Part shown: in pieces, positions 1 through 10,851 of the stretch
Layout: each line of letters starts with the position of its first letter
Position numbering within the stretch: position 1 is the stretch's first letter
NCBI GenBank assembly: GCA_029204225.1
Contig: CM055112.1
Coordinates: forward strand, 43,758,166 to 43,822,165
From: Diphasiastrum complanatum
Taxonomy: Eukaryota > Streptophyta > Lycopodiopsida > Lycopodiales > Lycopodiaceae
Direction: 5' to 3'
Length of the DNA: 64,000 bases
The notes under the pieces: generated by a model
Seen by the model: only the letters and a program-made list of their open reading frames with translations
Databases searched by the model: none
Told to the model about the DNA's origin: nothing
Made by a program: the position numbers and the translations under genes

Positions 1-793
1 AGTAGATTCGCACAGATCGTGGAGGTGAGTACATCTCCAACGAATTTAAGGCATACTGTACTGATCAAGGTATTATGCATACAAAGACTGCATCTTACAG
101 ACCTCAGCACAATGTAATAGCTGAACGAAGAAATTGTACACTGATGGAAGTTGCAAGGTGTATGATGGCTCATGCGAAGGCACCAAAACAGTTGTGGGAA
201 AAAGCAGTGGCTACATCAAATTATCTTCATAATTGTATTCTAAACTCTCGAATACCCGATAAAACTCCTCATGAGATATGGTGGAAGTCGAAGCCAAATC
301 TAGCACATGTTCGGACATTTGGATGCTCAATGTATATGCACATACCAGATAAGTTGAGAAAGAAACATGATGAAAAGACAGAACAAGGTTTTCTGGTAGG
401 ATTCGAGTTACATTCATCATATTATTGTGTCTATGTACACAAAACTGGCAAGATGAAAGTTTTTCGAGATGTCAAATTTGATGAGTCGAAATACATAGCA
501 GACAGTGATCTAGTCGGCTATGAAATTCTCAAAAACTATTATGAGCTACCGACGAGGATAGAAGAAAAACAAGCAGAAGATGAAAGACAATAACCAGATT
601 CAGAGGGAGGTCAAGATCAAGTGCATGACAAACTCGAATCACCAGCTCAAATTCCAGTAGAACATCTCGAATCAGAACTCAAAACCAATTGTGAGAAGAG
701 CTGATAGACAACAGAAACCACCAAAAAGGTGTGGTCAGGATGTCTTTAAAGCTAGAAATAGTAAGCTCAACTCTGATTGTAGTTTACAGTTAT
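1..793 (+). pseudogene. Ty1/copia integrase fragment, copy A1
   Basis: This is the C-terminal half of a copia integrase (DDE recombinase that inserts retrotransposon cDNA) plus the start of the integrase-RT linker. The frame is open from base 6 to 593. It shows the second catalytic Asp in RTDRGGEY, the catalytic Glu in IAERRN, and the copia hallmark VRTFGC. The usual PQxNG is PQHNV here. After the stop at 593, a linker with an RQQKPPKR motif continues in broken frames to about 793. The first Asp and everything upstream lie outside the window or are lost. A TAG at the left edge is shared with the other copies, so the lineage was already defective. It joins an LTR at 831. Confidence 0.85.
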
Positions 794-830
794 GTATTGT
801 TTCAGTTTAGTAGGCTTTAGTTAAGAAGCG

Positions 831-1152
831 AGCCCGTGTCCCGGGCCGATAATGGGAGTTTACCTGTATATAGCCTAAAATGCCACGTAGAGGCCAATAG
901 TGAATTTCATGCATTTATTAGGTCTATGCCACGTGGCGTCCCCATGCAAAGGGGACCTTTACTTGTATATGGATTAGTCTCTTTGTAATAAAGATGCTTT
1001 TGCTTTGTAACCTCTTTGCTTTATGTGAGCTCCTCCATCACTTTGTTGCTTGTGGATGTTGTTTATGGTTTCAATGATCGGCAATCAGTCAGTGATTGCA
1101 TCTCTAATCTGCCCTCTCCACTAGATCAGAATTTCTGCATAGAATGTTAACT
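831..1152 (+). repeat. LTR of a non-coding copia-type element, copy L1
   Basis: A 322-bp LTR-like segment lies directly upstream of a primer-binding site. It contains a G-box (CACGTG) in 'gccacgtggc', a TATA-like 'tgtatatagcc' and a polyadenylation-like 'aataaag'. The same segment recurs at 6842 and 59338 (both 328 bp); this copy lacks a few bases near its start. The 3' end is set by the primer-binding site. The 5' end is only the common start of the three copies, and no TG terminus is visible. Confidence 0.65.
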
Positions 1153-1164
1153 TGGTATCAGAGC
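1153..1164 (+). promoter_or_regulatory. Primer-binding site (tRNA-iMet type)
   Basis: TGGTATCAGAGC is the standard plant copia primer-binding site, complementary to the 3' end of initiator methionine tRNA, where minus-strand cDNA synthesis starts. It sits immediately after the LTR. Confidence 0.9.
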
Positions 1165-2345
1165 CCTTGGGATGTGGAGGAACGTGCACGATCGAAGCTC
1201 TTGGAAGAGTGATTCCATCGACGGTAGCATCAGAACCGAGCAATGGTAATGACGTCGTACGGGGTACAGCATGGTCTGGGGTGATCGGTGACGCAAAGCC
1301 CTTTGATTCAGTGCATACGAAGCCAATTTGCAGAATCAAAGTTAAGAAAATTCCATAGCAGGCAGGCTATGGGACAGCCCACAAGAAATACTGACAACGG
1401 GAGCAATTCTTAGTGAATTGAAGAACGATTTGGTGCCAAAAAGAGTTGACAATGGTGGTTGTACAGACAAGGCATCCATAGCAATTGGGTTTTTAGTATT
1501 TGGTTCAGAAACAACTGCAAAAGCATGCAAGAAAGTTTAAAACTGTCAACCGGGGTTTCAGAGAAGAAACAAGCGGATCTTGCACTGTACCATGTTCTTT
1601 TTGCTACTGTAAAAGGCTATAGTAGGGCACTGGAGCAGCAAGATAATGTCTACAAGAAGCCATGTTCAGCGATGGAAGGACAGAGTAACAATTGACAGTT
1701 CTTTGAGGTAGCCAACAACACAGCTAGGATTTTTTGGAAGAAAATCACTTATCTCAAGCTGTATGAGATCATTTTTGGATCTGAAAGAGCTACAAGTGGG
1801 CGCCCTAGTGAGTTAGAAAGGATGCAAGAGGGCCGCAGACAACCACTAACTAGTTATGGCATTGGATCAAGTTTTCTTAGGTAGCCAATATGATGGCTAG
1901 GATTTCAAAAGAAAAAAGCATTGATTTCTCATTATAGGAGACCAAATCTTATGCTGTAAACGGCTATGGGAGGGCGCCCTGGCCAGGAGGCCGCACCTGG
2001 CCATGGAGAATAAAACGTGCTGAATTGATCAGCATCCAGAGCCATAGCTCGTGGAAGAAAGGAGGTTGTTTGAACAAAGAGAAGACGGAATGAGGACGCG
2101 ACCCTCGCCCGCGCAGAGAATGAAAGGTTGCCTAGTATAACTAAGTGTCTCGTGGTTGGAGGAACTCATCTCCATGTGCAGATGTATGGAAGGCTGTCGA
2201 ATCAAGGCTAGAGATGATCGACGGTGAACATCAAGAGAATCAAGACTGTAGATGTAAGTGAACTGCTGGATGTGGGCTAAAAAGGCCCGAAGGGCTATGA
2301 AGTGAGGAATTGCACTTCTCTTCAATAAGAAAAACAAAGTACTCA
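1165..2345 (+). mobile_element. Non-coding leader/internal region of LTR element, copy L1
   Basis: About 1.2 kb follows the primer-binding site with no gag or pol similarity and only short ORFs in mixed frames. This is the pattern of a large retrotransposon derivative (LARD-like, non-autonomous). It includes a GC-rich patch near 1970-2110 and a stretch ending 'cttctcttcaataa'. The copy is cut near 2345, where a later piece of the same element has been spliced on. Copies L2 and L3 preserve the same order. The non-autonomous assignment is inference: a PBS is present and coding capacity is absent. Confidence 0.55.
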
Positions 2346-2500
2346 TTTGATAGGAGAGAGCCAGGTATGGTGCCGCGTTATGCCAATGGACATAGTGAAA
2401 TAGTTCATGTCTACTGATTCAACTTTTTGGAAGTTTGAACTAACCAAGTTCAAGGGACGCTTGGAGGGGGCCTCTCAAGGTGAAAATCAACAAGAGCATG
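2346..2500 (+). repeat. Displaced internal fragment of the L element
   Basis: This segment ('taggagagagccaggtatgg' onward) matches the L-element internal region near 32630-32785, 34515-34665 and 61437-61590. It is joined here directly after the leader, so roughly 300 bp or more of intervening element is missing. It ends at the junction with the BAH-like ORF block. Confidence 0.6.
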
Positions 2501-2960
2501 GCACTATAAAAAAGAATCTAGAACTTTGAATGAAGGCCGTAAAGATTCAAATGTGGATCCTACAACAAAAGGAGTATCAAGCTATTCATTTACAAACTTT
2601 CCTTACATTTCCTTGTCATCAACTGATAGGCAAAATCTAACTATGTCTAAATTGAGAGGTGATAACACCTTTAAGGAGTCAAGGATGTTAGGAGAAGTCA
2701 AAGATTTGTATTATGATGAGAATGATTCAAATGTTGTGGTGTTCATAACTGAAAACAAAGGACAAACTAGATTATTCAGTGTCAGTGAAATCCTTTGTGT
2801 AGTTCAGCGCATAACTCCATCACATTTACAAAATGAAATGAGGGAGTGCTTTGAGGAGAGTGGAAATTTGATTCATACATTGTCTAGTTATTTGTTTGGA
2901 AGCACGCAAGCATCCACATCAAATTTAGTTCCTTCAAAATGTGAAAGTACAGTACTTTAA
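2501..2960 (+). pseudogene. U1: unknown ORF, possible BAH-domain remnant, copy 1
   Basis: A 144-codon frame (2526-2960) has a Ser/Thr-rich start and then a core reading LYYDENDSNVVVF...TENKGQTRLFSVSEI. The order 'acidic stretch, hydrophobic strand, RLF/ELF-S' resembles the end of plant BAH chromatin-reader domains (typically '...KELFLS...'), and the ORF at 55673 shows the same core with a GDKV opening. This resemblance is by eye and weak. The block is present five times, always beside a copia RNase H on the opposite strand. A captured host gene fragment is the simplest reading. Confidence 0.4.
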
Positions 2961-3481
2961 GGACCAAAAATGGATTTTAGAAGATCCACAAGGTTGATTG
3001 TGTGCTTGATTAACAATCTATAAGATACTAGTCAACCAAAAACAAGATCTAGTTTAGCAGCTTGATAGAAAACAAGTAGAGACAATCAAAACATTGATCA
3101 AGAACTGAATCCTGAGTTCACATGTGTGAAAATCAGACTGTTGTACGGCATGTAGACAAAGGTTAATGTGTGCCAAAGCTGGGTTTCATTGGAATCAATC
3201 ACTATCATCATACAAAGACACAAAATCTGAGTTTCCTCTTGAGGCTAAAAAATATGGAGAATGGAAAAGTAAAAGACACTTCCTTTGCAAAGTTAGGTGA
3301 AAATCCAGCATGTAATAAAGAAGTAGACTCAACTTTCTTGCCCTAAAGTGAAAACCCTAGCCTAGATCCTAGAGTCATGCTTGGTAGGTGCATGGTAGGT
3401 ACAAATCTCATCATAAATCAAGGTCTAGGTCCTACAAAGTAGGAATCACTACCAAATGGACACAACCACTCCTCTTGACTC
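2961..3481. other. Non-coding part of the mosaic block
   Basis: No credible coding frame was seen. The stretch is conserved in the blocks at 18704-19242 (inverted), 27575-28095 and 42680-43106, including a short 'cctagatcctagagtcatgc' segment. Confidence 0.5.
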
Positions 3482-3489
3482 GTGGTAAC

Positions 3490-4092
3490 CTACATTAGGC
3501 GTAGATTGCCATGTGGCACTTTGGCCATACAAGTGACTAACAAAAATATATTGAGAATGGCTAGATTTGCCAATGTAGGCAATCTTTCAAGCTCCTCCTC
3601 GAATCTAGCCTTTGAAACAACAATACTTTTATTAATCACTCCAATTGAAGATCTAAGCTTGACAAATGAATCATTAGGTAAGGATTTAGTAAACAAATCA
3701 GCCAAGCAACGCTTTGTCTCTTTGGCTTGCACTTTCTCCCTCATGAAACGATGAGCAATCTCGATGTGTTTGCTCCTTGCATGGAATGTAGGATTAGTTG
3801 CAAGTAATTGGGCTGATTGGCTGTCACAATAGATGATTGGGATCTCATCCTCCATGACATGAACCTCCACCAATAGCCTTTTGAGCCACAAGACCTCCTG
3901 GCATGTTGATGTCAAGGCCTTGTACTCAGATTCTGTGGAAGATAAGGAGATGGTACCTTGCTTTTTGGAAAGCCATGATACTACTCCATCACATAGAAGG
4001 GTGGCAAAAGCGATTGTTGATTTCCTATCCACTTTGTCACCTGCAAAATCTAGTCACTATAGGCTCTTAAGCAAAGATTAGTACCACCGTAG
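3490..4092 (-). pseudogene. Ty1/copia RNase H, copy B1
   Basis: C-terminal RNase H of a copia Pol, which degrades the RNA strand during reverse transcription. Read on the minus strand it has DRKST, then VVSWLSKKQGTISLSSTESEYKAL (split here only for display), then the catalytic-region IIYCDSQSAQLLA, HARSKHIEI and LADLFTKSLP, ending with a 180-codon frame at 3490. A further N-terminal piece (YGGTN...DFAGDK) is recognisable to about 4092 but is separated by a frameshift in all copies. No RT lies in front of it; a promoter-like repeat replaces it. Confidence 0.88.
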
Positions 4093-4129
4093 TCCATTGC
4101 AATAGTACAGAACAACCAATTAATAGAAC

Positions 4130-4810
4130 ATCGCTATTAACCCAGAACTAACCATCACAAGAATATGTAGATACAAGGAATAACACTGCTCAATTGCATT
4201 CCATAGTCGAGTGCAAAACACCTAAAGTTATATGCTGACTAGCAAACATAGCCAACATTTCCAAACACCTAAAATTATAGACTAAACAGCAAACAGAGTC
4301 AACATTGCCACTGCTAAGAGGTCTTAGGCAAGAAAATTCATCTTGCTGCTCGCAGTACAATATAGAATCTGGAGTACTGAACATTTAAAACACTTGGCTC
4401 TCACCCTTAGTCTTTTGAACACTACTGCCTAAATAGTGTAAAATCCACAAGCCCCCAATCTGGCTCCAAATGTCCTATTTATATTTTTGTGAGGATACTG
4501 CAATCCAGTATCACAACCCTTTGTAATGACCACAAGTGGTCGGTTCAGCTTCGCATAGAGACCGCATGGAAACCACAATTGATGACCTTGTGGTCACTTA
4601 CGAACTGTTCGGGTTCCTCCCGAATATGACTAAACGTTAACTAACCTATCAACTTTAACCTCATAAATGTCCTACCATGACGTCTCCTAACATCAAGACC
4701 TTACAACATAATTACATCTTTATGTAAATAAAACTCCAATTACATAACCAACAATCCTACACTTACATTAACAACCACATATTTACAATGTCCATTGTTA
4801 TGGCCAAAAA
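4130..4810 (-). repeat. P block: promoter-like/LTR-like repeat, copy 1
   Basis: Conserved non-coding block of about 0.7 kb between U2 and RNase H. On the minus strand it carries a TATA-like segment, a GACCACTTGTGGTC hairpin and the short inverted repeat built on ATTCGGG/CCCGAAT. The layout looks like an LTR or a promoter, but no TG...CA boundary or primer-binding site could be fixed. It is found six times in the window. Confidence 0.5.
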
Positions 4811-4813
4811 GGC

Positions 4814-5640
4814 CTAACACATATTTTCCGGCGGGAAAAACCGAGTCCATCTCCTAGCTTTCTTCTGTCGCTTCCTCTTTTTGACATCTTTGTTATTGTG
4901 TTCACTCTCACTTTCACTTGATGTATGCATTCCTGAACAATGAGTTACAAATGCACCTCTGCCCTGTGCATCGATCGTAATTGGTTTGTATTTCGCCGTC
5001 ATAGGTGGTGATGTCCAAACCCTTGGTTTTGGTGAGGTGGTGGTTAATCCATATCGCAATGGCTTTAGTAAGCGATTCTGATAATCATCTATGATGCTTG
5101 ATACCAATCGTGGTGTTTGCTTTGTCAGAATTAGTTTGTTCAGCCATTCAATGGTGATTGGTGTGTACTCACTGCTGAAATTCCTCCTACCAACGACAAT
5201 ATATCCTTCATAATAGTGGATATGAATCGTCCAAATATTTCACTATCACTGTGTATAAGGTGTCAAAATTACGACATTCTTCGGCCAGCCAAGGTTTAAA
5301 CTTGGCCTGTCTTTGATTGGTACTATAATGTACGTCATTGTGTGCCTTGAAACATTTCTCAGTTTCATAAAAATATTCCGCCACAAAAAACATAGAACTT
5401 CATGTTAAGATTTCAATCCCGTCGGAATTGTTTACCTTCATTTTGCCCTGTAAAACCGCCCATGCCAATACTGCACGTGCCTTCAAATCCGACTGCTGCC
5501 AAAATTCATACTACTCTGACTGGACCTTGGTCTCATCACTCTGTATGGATGTAGTCAATCAGCCGTTCACCATCATATCTGTTCCGAACTGAAGGGAGCG
5601 TAACAATGTCATCGTAAGACCGCAAGATATGCACACAACC
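4814..5640 (-). pseudogene. U2: unknown conserved ORF remnant, copy 1
   Basis: Minus-strand frames are joined by frameshifts: 5208-5393 carries FKPWLAEECRNFDTLYTVIV; 4814-5107 carries DDYQNRLLKPLRYGL and ends in an acidic/serine patch followed by the basic tail KKRKRQKKARR, which resembles a nuclear localisation signal. The region 5400-5640 continues as decayed sequence. I do not recognise the family. It appears in six places, always flanked by the P block when complete, suggesting it was part of one mobile or captured unit. Confidence 0.35.
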
Positions 5641-5929
5641 CGTAATATAGTCGCAACTTATGTGCTACAGTTAATCTAGTTGCTAAACTATAATGAAATC
5701 AGGTATACATAGCATTTTCCAAGTACCCATTATAAAAATTATCATACAATCCTACCCAAAATCACTTGACATAAGGGTTTGTAACATCCTGCCACTATAG
5801 AACTGGTATGAACAATATTTTGTATTACGTCCACATGTAACGATATTTAGTGCGCTTCTGCACTTCCTAGAGAAGTAATTCATATAATTGTTAATGATTA
5901 CTCATTTTAAAAAGCAATTCAAATCAGCA
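5641..5929. other. Intervening non-coding sequence
   Basis: AT-rich stretch between U2 and the integrase with no ORF or RNA gene seen. It is conserved at 16297-16559 and 30246-30518, so it belongs to the duplicated block. Confidence 0.45.
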
Positions 5930-6810
5930 AGTTTGTTGTGGTATACTTTATTTGTACTAAATCTGAAGCTTTTGAGAAATTCGTTGAGTATACGAATTGG
6001 GTTGCAAGCAATAAGCTGAAGTAGATTCGCACAGATCGTGGAGGTGAGTACATTTCCAACGAATTTAAGGCTTACTGTACTGACCAAGGTATTATGCATA
6101 CAAAGACTGCATCTTACACACCTCAGCACAATGGAATAGCTGAACGAAGAAATTGTACACTGATGGAAGTTGCAAGGTGTATGATGGCTCATGCGAAGGC
6201 ACCAAAATAAGTGTGGGAAAAAGCAGTGGCTACATCAAATTATCTTCATAATTGTATTCTAAACTCTCGAATACCCTATAAAACTCCTCATGATATATGG
6301 TGGAAGTCGAAGCCAAATCTAGCACATGTTCGGACATTTGGATGCTCAATGTATATGCACATACCAGATAAGTTGAGAAAGAAACATGATGAAAAGACAG
6401 AACAAGGTAGGATTCGAGTTACATTCATCATATTATTGTGTCTAAGTACACAAAACTGGCAAGATGAAAGTTTTTCGAGATGTCAAATTTGATGAGTCCA
6501 AATACATAGCAGACAGTGATCTAGTCAGCTATGAAATTCTCAAAAACTATTATGAGCTACCGACGAGGATAGAAGAAAAACAAGCAGAAGATGAAAGACA
6601 ATAACCAGATTCAGAGGGAGGTCAAGATCAAGTGCATGACAAACTCGAATCACCAGCTCAAATTCCAGTAGAACATCTCGAATCAGAACTCAAAACCAAT
6701 TGTGAGAAGAGCTGATAGACAACAGAAACCACCAAAAAGGTGTGGTCAGGATGTCTTTAAAGCTAGAAATAGTAAGCTCAAATCTGATTGTAGTTTACAG
6801 TTATGTATTG
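5930..6810 (+). pseudogene. Ty1/copia integrase fragment, copy A2
   Basis: Longer version of the fragment at 1-793, beginning with the core strands VVVYFICTKSEAFEKFVEYT. Defects are a TAG before IRTDRGGEY (shared by all copies), a TAA just before VWEKAVATSN near 6208, and loss of eight bases ('ttttctgg') after 'gaacaagg' near 6407, which shifts the frame ahead of the SSYY region. Catalytic Asp and Glu codons are still present. The linker continues to about 6810, then the L2 LTR begins, exactly as in copy A1. Confidence 0.85.
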
Positions 6811-6841
6811 TTTCAGTTTAGTAGGCTTTAGTTAAGAAGCG

Positions 6842-7169
6842 AGCCCGTGGGCTTGTCCCGGGCCGATAATGGGAGTTTACCTGTATATAGCCTAAAATGC
6901 CACGTAGAGGCCAATAGTGAATTTCATGCATTTATTAGGTCTATGCCACGTGGCGTCCCCATGCAAAGGGGACCTTTACTTGTATATGTATTAGTCTCTT
7001 TGTAATAAAGATGCTTTTGCTTTGTAACCTCTTTGCTTTATGTGAGCTCCTCCATCACTTTGTTGCTTGTGGATGTTGTTTATGGTTTCAATGGTCGGCA
7101 ATCAGTCAGTGATTGCATCTCTAATCTGCCCTCTCCACTAGATCAGAATTTTCGCATAGAATGTTAACT
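6842..7169 (+). repeat. LTR of non-coding copia-type element, copy L2
   Basis: 328-bp copy of the LTR at 831, with the fuller start 'agcccgtgggcttgtcccgg', the G-box and the 'aataaag' signal. It is followed at once by a primer-binding site. Confidence 0.65.
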
Positions 7170-7181
7170 TGGTATCAGAGC
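7170..7181 (+). promoter_or_regulatory. Primer-binding site (tRNA-iMet type)
   Basis: Exact TGGTATCAGAGC directly after the LTR, as at 1153. Confidence 0.9.
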
Positions 7182-8350
7182 CCTCAGGATGTGGAGGAAC
7201 GTGCACGATCGAAGCTCTTGGAAGAGTGATTCCATCGACGGTAGCATCAGAACCGAGCAATGGTAATGACGTCGTACGGGGTACAGCATGGTCTGGGGTG
7301 ATCGGTGACGCAAAGCCCTTTGATTCAGTGCATACGAAGCCAATTTGCAGAATCAAAGTTAAGAAAATTCCATAGCATGCAGGCTATGGGACAGCCCACA
7401 AGAAATACTGACAACGGGAGCAATTGAAGAACGATTTGGTGCCAGAAAGAGTTGACAATGGTGGTTGTACAGACAGGGCATCCATAGCAATTGGGTTTTT
7501 AGTATTTGGTTCAGAAACAACTGCAAAAGCATGCAAGAAAGTTTAAAACTGTCAACCGGGATTTCAGAGAAGAAACAAGCGGATCTTGCGCTGTACCATG
7601 TTCTTTTTGCTACTGTAAAAGGCTACAGTAGGGCACTGGAGCAGCAAGATAATGTCTACAAGAAGCCATGTTCAGCGATGGAAGGACAGAGTAACAATTG
7701 ACAGTTCTTTGAGGTAGCCAACAACACAGCTAGGATTTTTTTGGAAGAAAATCACTTATCTCAAGCTGTATGAGATCATTTTTGGATCTGAAAGAGCTAC
7801 AAGTGGGCGCCCTAGTGAGTTAGAAAGGATGCAAGAGGGCCGCAGACAACCACTAACTAGTTATGGCATTGGATCAAGTTTTCTTAGGTAGCCAATATGA
7901 TGGCTAGGATTTCAAAAGAAAAAAGCATTGATTTCTCATTATAGGAGACCAAATCTTATGCTGTAAATGGCTATGGGAGGGCGCCCTGGCCAGGAGGCCG
8001 CACCTGGCCATGGAGAATAAAACGTGCTGAATTGATCAGCATCCAGAGCCATAGCTCGTGGAAGAAAGGAGGTTGTTTGAACAAAGAGAAGACGGAATGA
8101 GGACGCGACCCTCGCCCGCGCAGAGAATGAAAGGTTGCCTAGTATAACTAAGTGTCTCGTGGTTGGAGGAACTCATCTCCATGTGCAGATGTATGGAAGG
8201 CTGTCGAATCAAGGCTAGAGATGATCGACGGTGAACATCAAGAGAATCAAGACTGTAGATGTAAGTGAACTGCTGGATGTGGGCTAAAAAGGCCCGAAGG
8301 GCTATGAAGTGAGGAATTGCACTTCTCTTCAATAAGAAAAACAAAGTACT
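7182..8350 (+). mobile_element. Non-coding leader of LTR element, copy L2
   Basis: Same order and ending as L1, including the junction 'cttcaataag/aaaaacaaagtactcatttgat'. That junction motif also occurs at 35528-35555 directly in front of the copia RNase H, so L2 is joined here to a copia 3' end. No coding potential was seen. About 15 bases present at 1408-1422 of L1 are absent here. Confidence 0.55.
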
Positions 8351-8923
8351 CATTTGATGCTCAGTGACTTGTTGACATGTCAGAGAGTACAGTCACAATA
8401 TCTCTAGGAAACGAAAGACTATGGACTGTGTTATTCGAAGGAAGCTGGATTGCGCATCGAATCTTCAAAGTGACGCAAGCTGCTGGGCATCCATGAAGAA
8501 TGATAGCAAAAGTATTTCAGGAGGTTGTATTGTAGCATTAGGTGCAGCCATACTCTGGATAAGCAAGAAGCAAACAACAGTAGCCCAATCTTGCTATGAA
8601 GCGAAATATGTAGCAGTAGCCAAGATGGCAAACGAACTAATCTGGATCAAACAGATGTTAGAAGGATTTGATAAATCTATTTCTGAACCTTATGTCTTGT
8701 TAATGGATAACACCTCAGCAGTCTATCTTTCGAAAGATCATGTATTCAATGGGAAAATGAAGTACATATCTATCAAGTATCATGTTATTCGGGACGAAGA
8801 TACTGAAGACAGTTATCATACCCACAGAGGATATGACAACTGATATCTTTACAAAGCCACTCATTAGTAAAGCTCTATTCGAGAAGCAGCGAAGAATATT
8901 GGGGTTAATCCAACTGCCCACTT
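8351..8923 (+). pseudogene. Ty1/copia RNase H, second family, copy C1
   Basis: RNase H with SDASCWASMKNDSKSISGG, ILWISKKQTTVAQSCYEA, the active-site region LLMDNTSAVYLSKD and, after a frame change, MTTDIFTKPLISKALFEKQ. An 11-base loss after 'cattattcgggac' (near 8795) relative to the copy at 35.6 kb breaks the frame. This family differs from the B-type RNase H and keeps its natural 3' context: polypurine tract, then LTR start. Confidence 0.88.
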
Positions 8924-8934
8924 TGAGAGGGAGC
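8924..8934 (+). promoter_or_regulatory. Polypurine tract
   Basis: 'tgagagggagc' immediately before a TGTAG LTR start is the plus-strand primer of copia elements; its place after the RNase H stop supports the reading. Confidence 0.75.
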
Positions 8935-9158
8935 TGTAGAACAACTGATCAACAGATCTTGATTCTACTAACAAAGCGCGCAGTTTACCTGAAAAAGGAT
9001 AAGAAACAGACACAAACTCAAAACATTTTTATTCGTGATCAACCTCGAATGATTCTCGAACTTTGTCTTGCAGTCAACTCAAAAGATTCGCGAACAGAAT
9101 CTTGTCGCAAAAATATTCCGTTTCTTGTTCAAACCTCAGATGTCATGAAATTGATATA
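8935..9158 (+). mobile_element. 5' part of copia 3' LTR, truncated
   Basis: The LTR starts with TGTAGAACAACTG after the polypurine tract and matches 36145 onward, including a TTCGCGAA at 9087-9094. It stops near 9158, where the sequence turns into the inverted 3' flank of the TPD1-like gene. Confidence 0.7.
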
Positions 9159-10851
9159 AGAACTTTTGAAAAAAGTGATAAAAGAACTTTTTTCTGAATT
9201 TAATTCATCAATTTAGATATATAAGCCTTCTATCTTAAATATTTACTCTTGGAATAGATGTCAATGAGGTTGATTTTTTGCAATGGATTCTTGTTCATGC
9301 TTAATCACTGCTTATATGACATCTCATCTACAAAGTAGGATATTCGACTAACATGAAGAAACATTATAATTTTTCCATGCTCAATCTATATTAAAAGTGT
9401 TCCCATATTCTCCATAGATATCTATGATAAATGATTATCAAGCAACATTCATCCTGTCACAACATGTTATGTCTCCAATGTAGACATGAAATGCTCTCTC
9501 AATTTGTTTTATGAACAATGAACTTGCACTACATACTATATTCTACATGCATGATTTTGATGACTGGAGCTCTCATGTTATGATTATGACATGCAATGTG
9601 CTATATATCTATTGAAATGCATATCATGAAATTTCTAACAAATTTAAGCGACAAATACAAAGCAACATATCCAGTAATCATAATCACAGCAAGTGTTGCA
9701 GCACATGAGATGCTCTAGCGAAAAAAAAATTTATTGAATTATCTTCTGAGAAAAATCTCTCATTCGAGAGTACACCTCTTTAAAAGCATTTGTACTGGAT
9801 CTAATGCATTAAATGCAATCAATCTCCTCACAATCTTCAAATAAGATCACTAATCTCTCTCATATAATCACGAGTATTCATAGCCATTTCATCTTATGCA
9901 ATCATAAGCTCTATGTTTGGCACAATTGTAAATTCTCTCAAGCACGGTGTTCTTCCAGCCTTATGGATATCTCTCTTCTCTACATCACCCCTCATTCTGA
10001 CCTCTTAGGTCATTCACCATGGTTCACTCGAGCTAACACACAAATATATGTTGCTCTAATTTTGTGATCTTGAAGAGGTGGGAGCGATTCTCAAGTTTTT
10101 AATCAGATTCGTACCATTCTTTATTCCAAAAAGAAAACTTTATATTTTGAACATGAAAGGTGATGTTCCAAGTTAAAAATCTAACTAGCCCATGCAAACT
10201 TTTGACAAAAAAACAATTTGCATTAACTTCTCCAGGCCCATCGGTCATATTGTGTTTGATACAAACAACATAAATTTGATGTTTGCCATGCATCAACGTG
10301 AAATAAATCATTTGAGATATCATGCTTAATGTAGAATTTAATTGTGAAGTTGCTAAAATTACACTATGTGTGTTATATATGCATCCCGTAGTCCACTAGC
10401 ATTAGATGGTAAACAGGATATCCATGTCTAAAATTTCTTATCATTGTAATTTTGTTACACAAAGGCATTGACACAAATTTCTTGAATGAAAAACATGAGT
10501 ATCAAAGGCTGCTGGATATAACAAAGTAACTAGCTATTTTTAAATCTGGATTGCCTTGGAATTATGGATTAAAGCCATGTTCCTGCAATAAAGCCATGAG
10601 TTTTTGTTCACACATACCCTTATAATTTTAGAAAGTGATTTTAAACTTGTATTCTAAGGAATCGTATGAGTATGTCCTTTTATAAATCAAACATATGCAG
10701 AAATCGATTCCATTCAGCTATCTAAAGCCTTGCGCATGCGACCATATATATCAGATCTTTTTAGATATATACATATATATATAAAAGCAGTCGGTCCCAA
10801 GTTTAGCTTCGGATGTTGCTAGCTAGATTTACCATTCCTCCAGTTATGGCT
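9159..10851 (-). repeat. 3' flank of the TPD1-like locus, inverted copy
   Basis: AT-rich, non-coding. On the minus strand it matches 49506-51120, downstream of the complete TPD1-like gene, and partly 36577-38110. It includes an A-run at 9720-9729 and an AT dinucleotide patch at 10743-10785. The short frames here (e.g. 9813-10067) show no family features. Confidence 0.7.

Noticed and set aside
2029-2346. 105-codon minus-strand ORF in the L-element leader
   Set aside because: It is antisense to the element and broken in the L3, L4 and L5 copies by frameshifts and stops.
9813-10067. 84-codon ORF mirrored at 50279-50533
   Set aside because: It lies in the AT-rich TPD1 3' flank and is kept only because the flank was duplicated. 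No domain, signal or plausible promoter was seen, and the third copy of the flank (36.6-38.1 kb) lacks it.
10735-10790. TA-rich stretch as a matrix-attachment or origin element
   Set aside because: Just a short AT dinucleotide patch in the 3' flank, also at 36610 and 49595; no further support.
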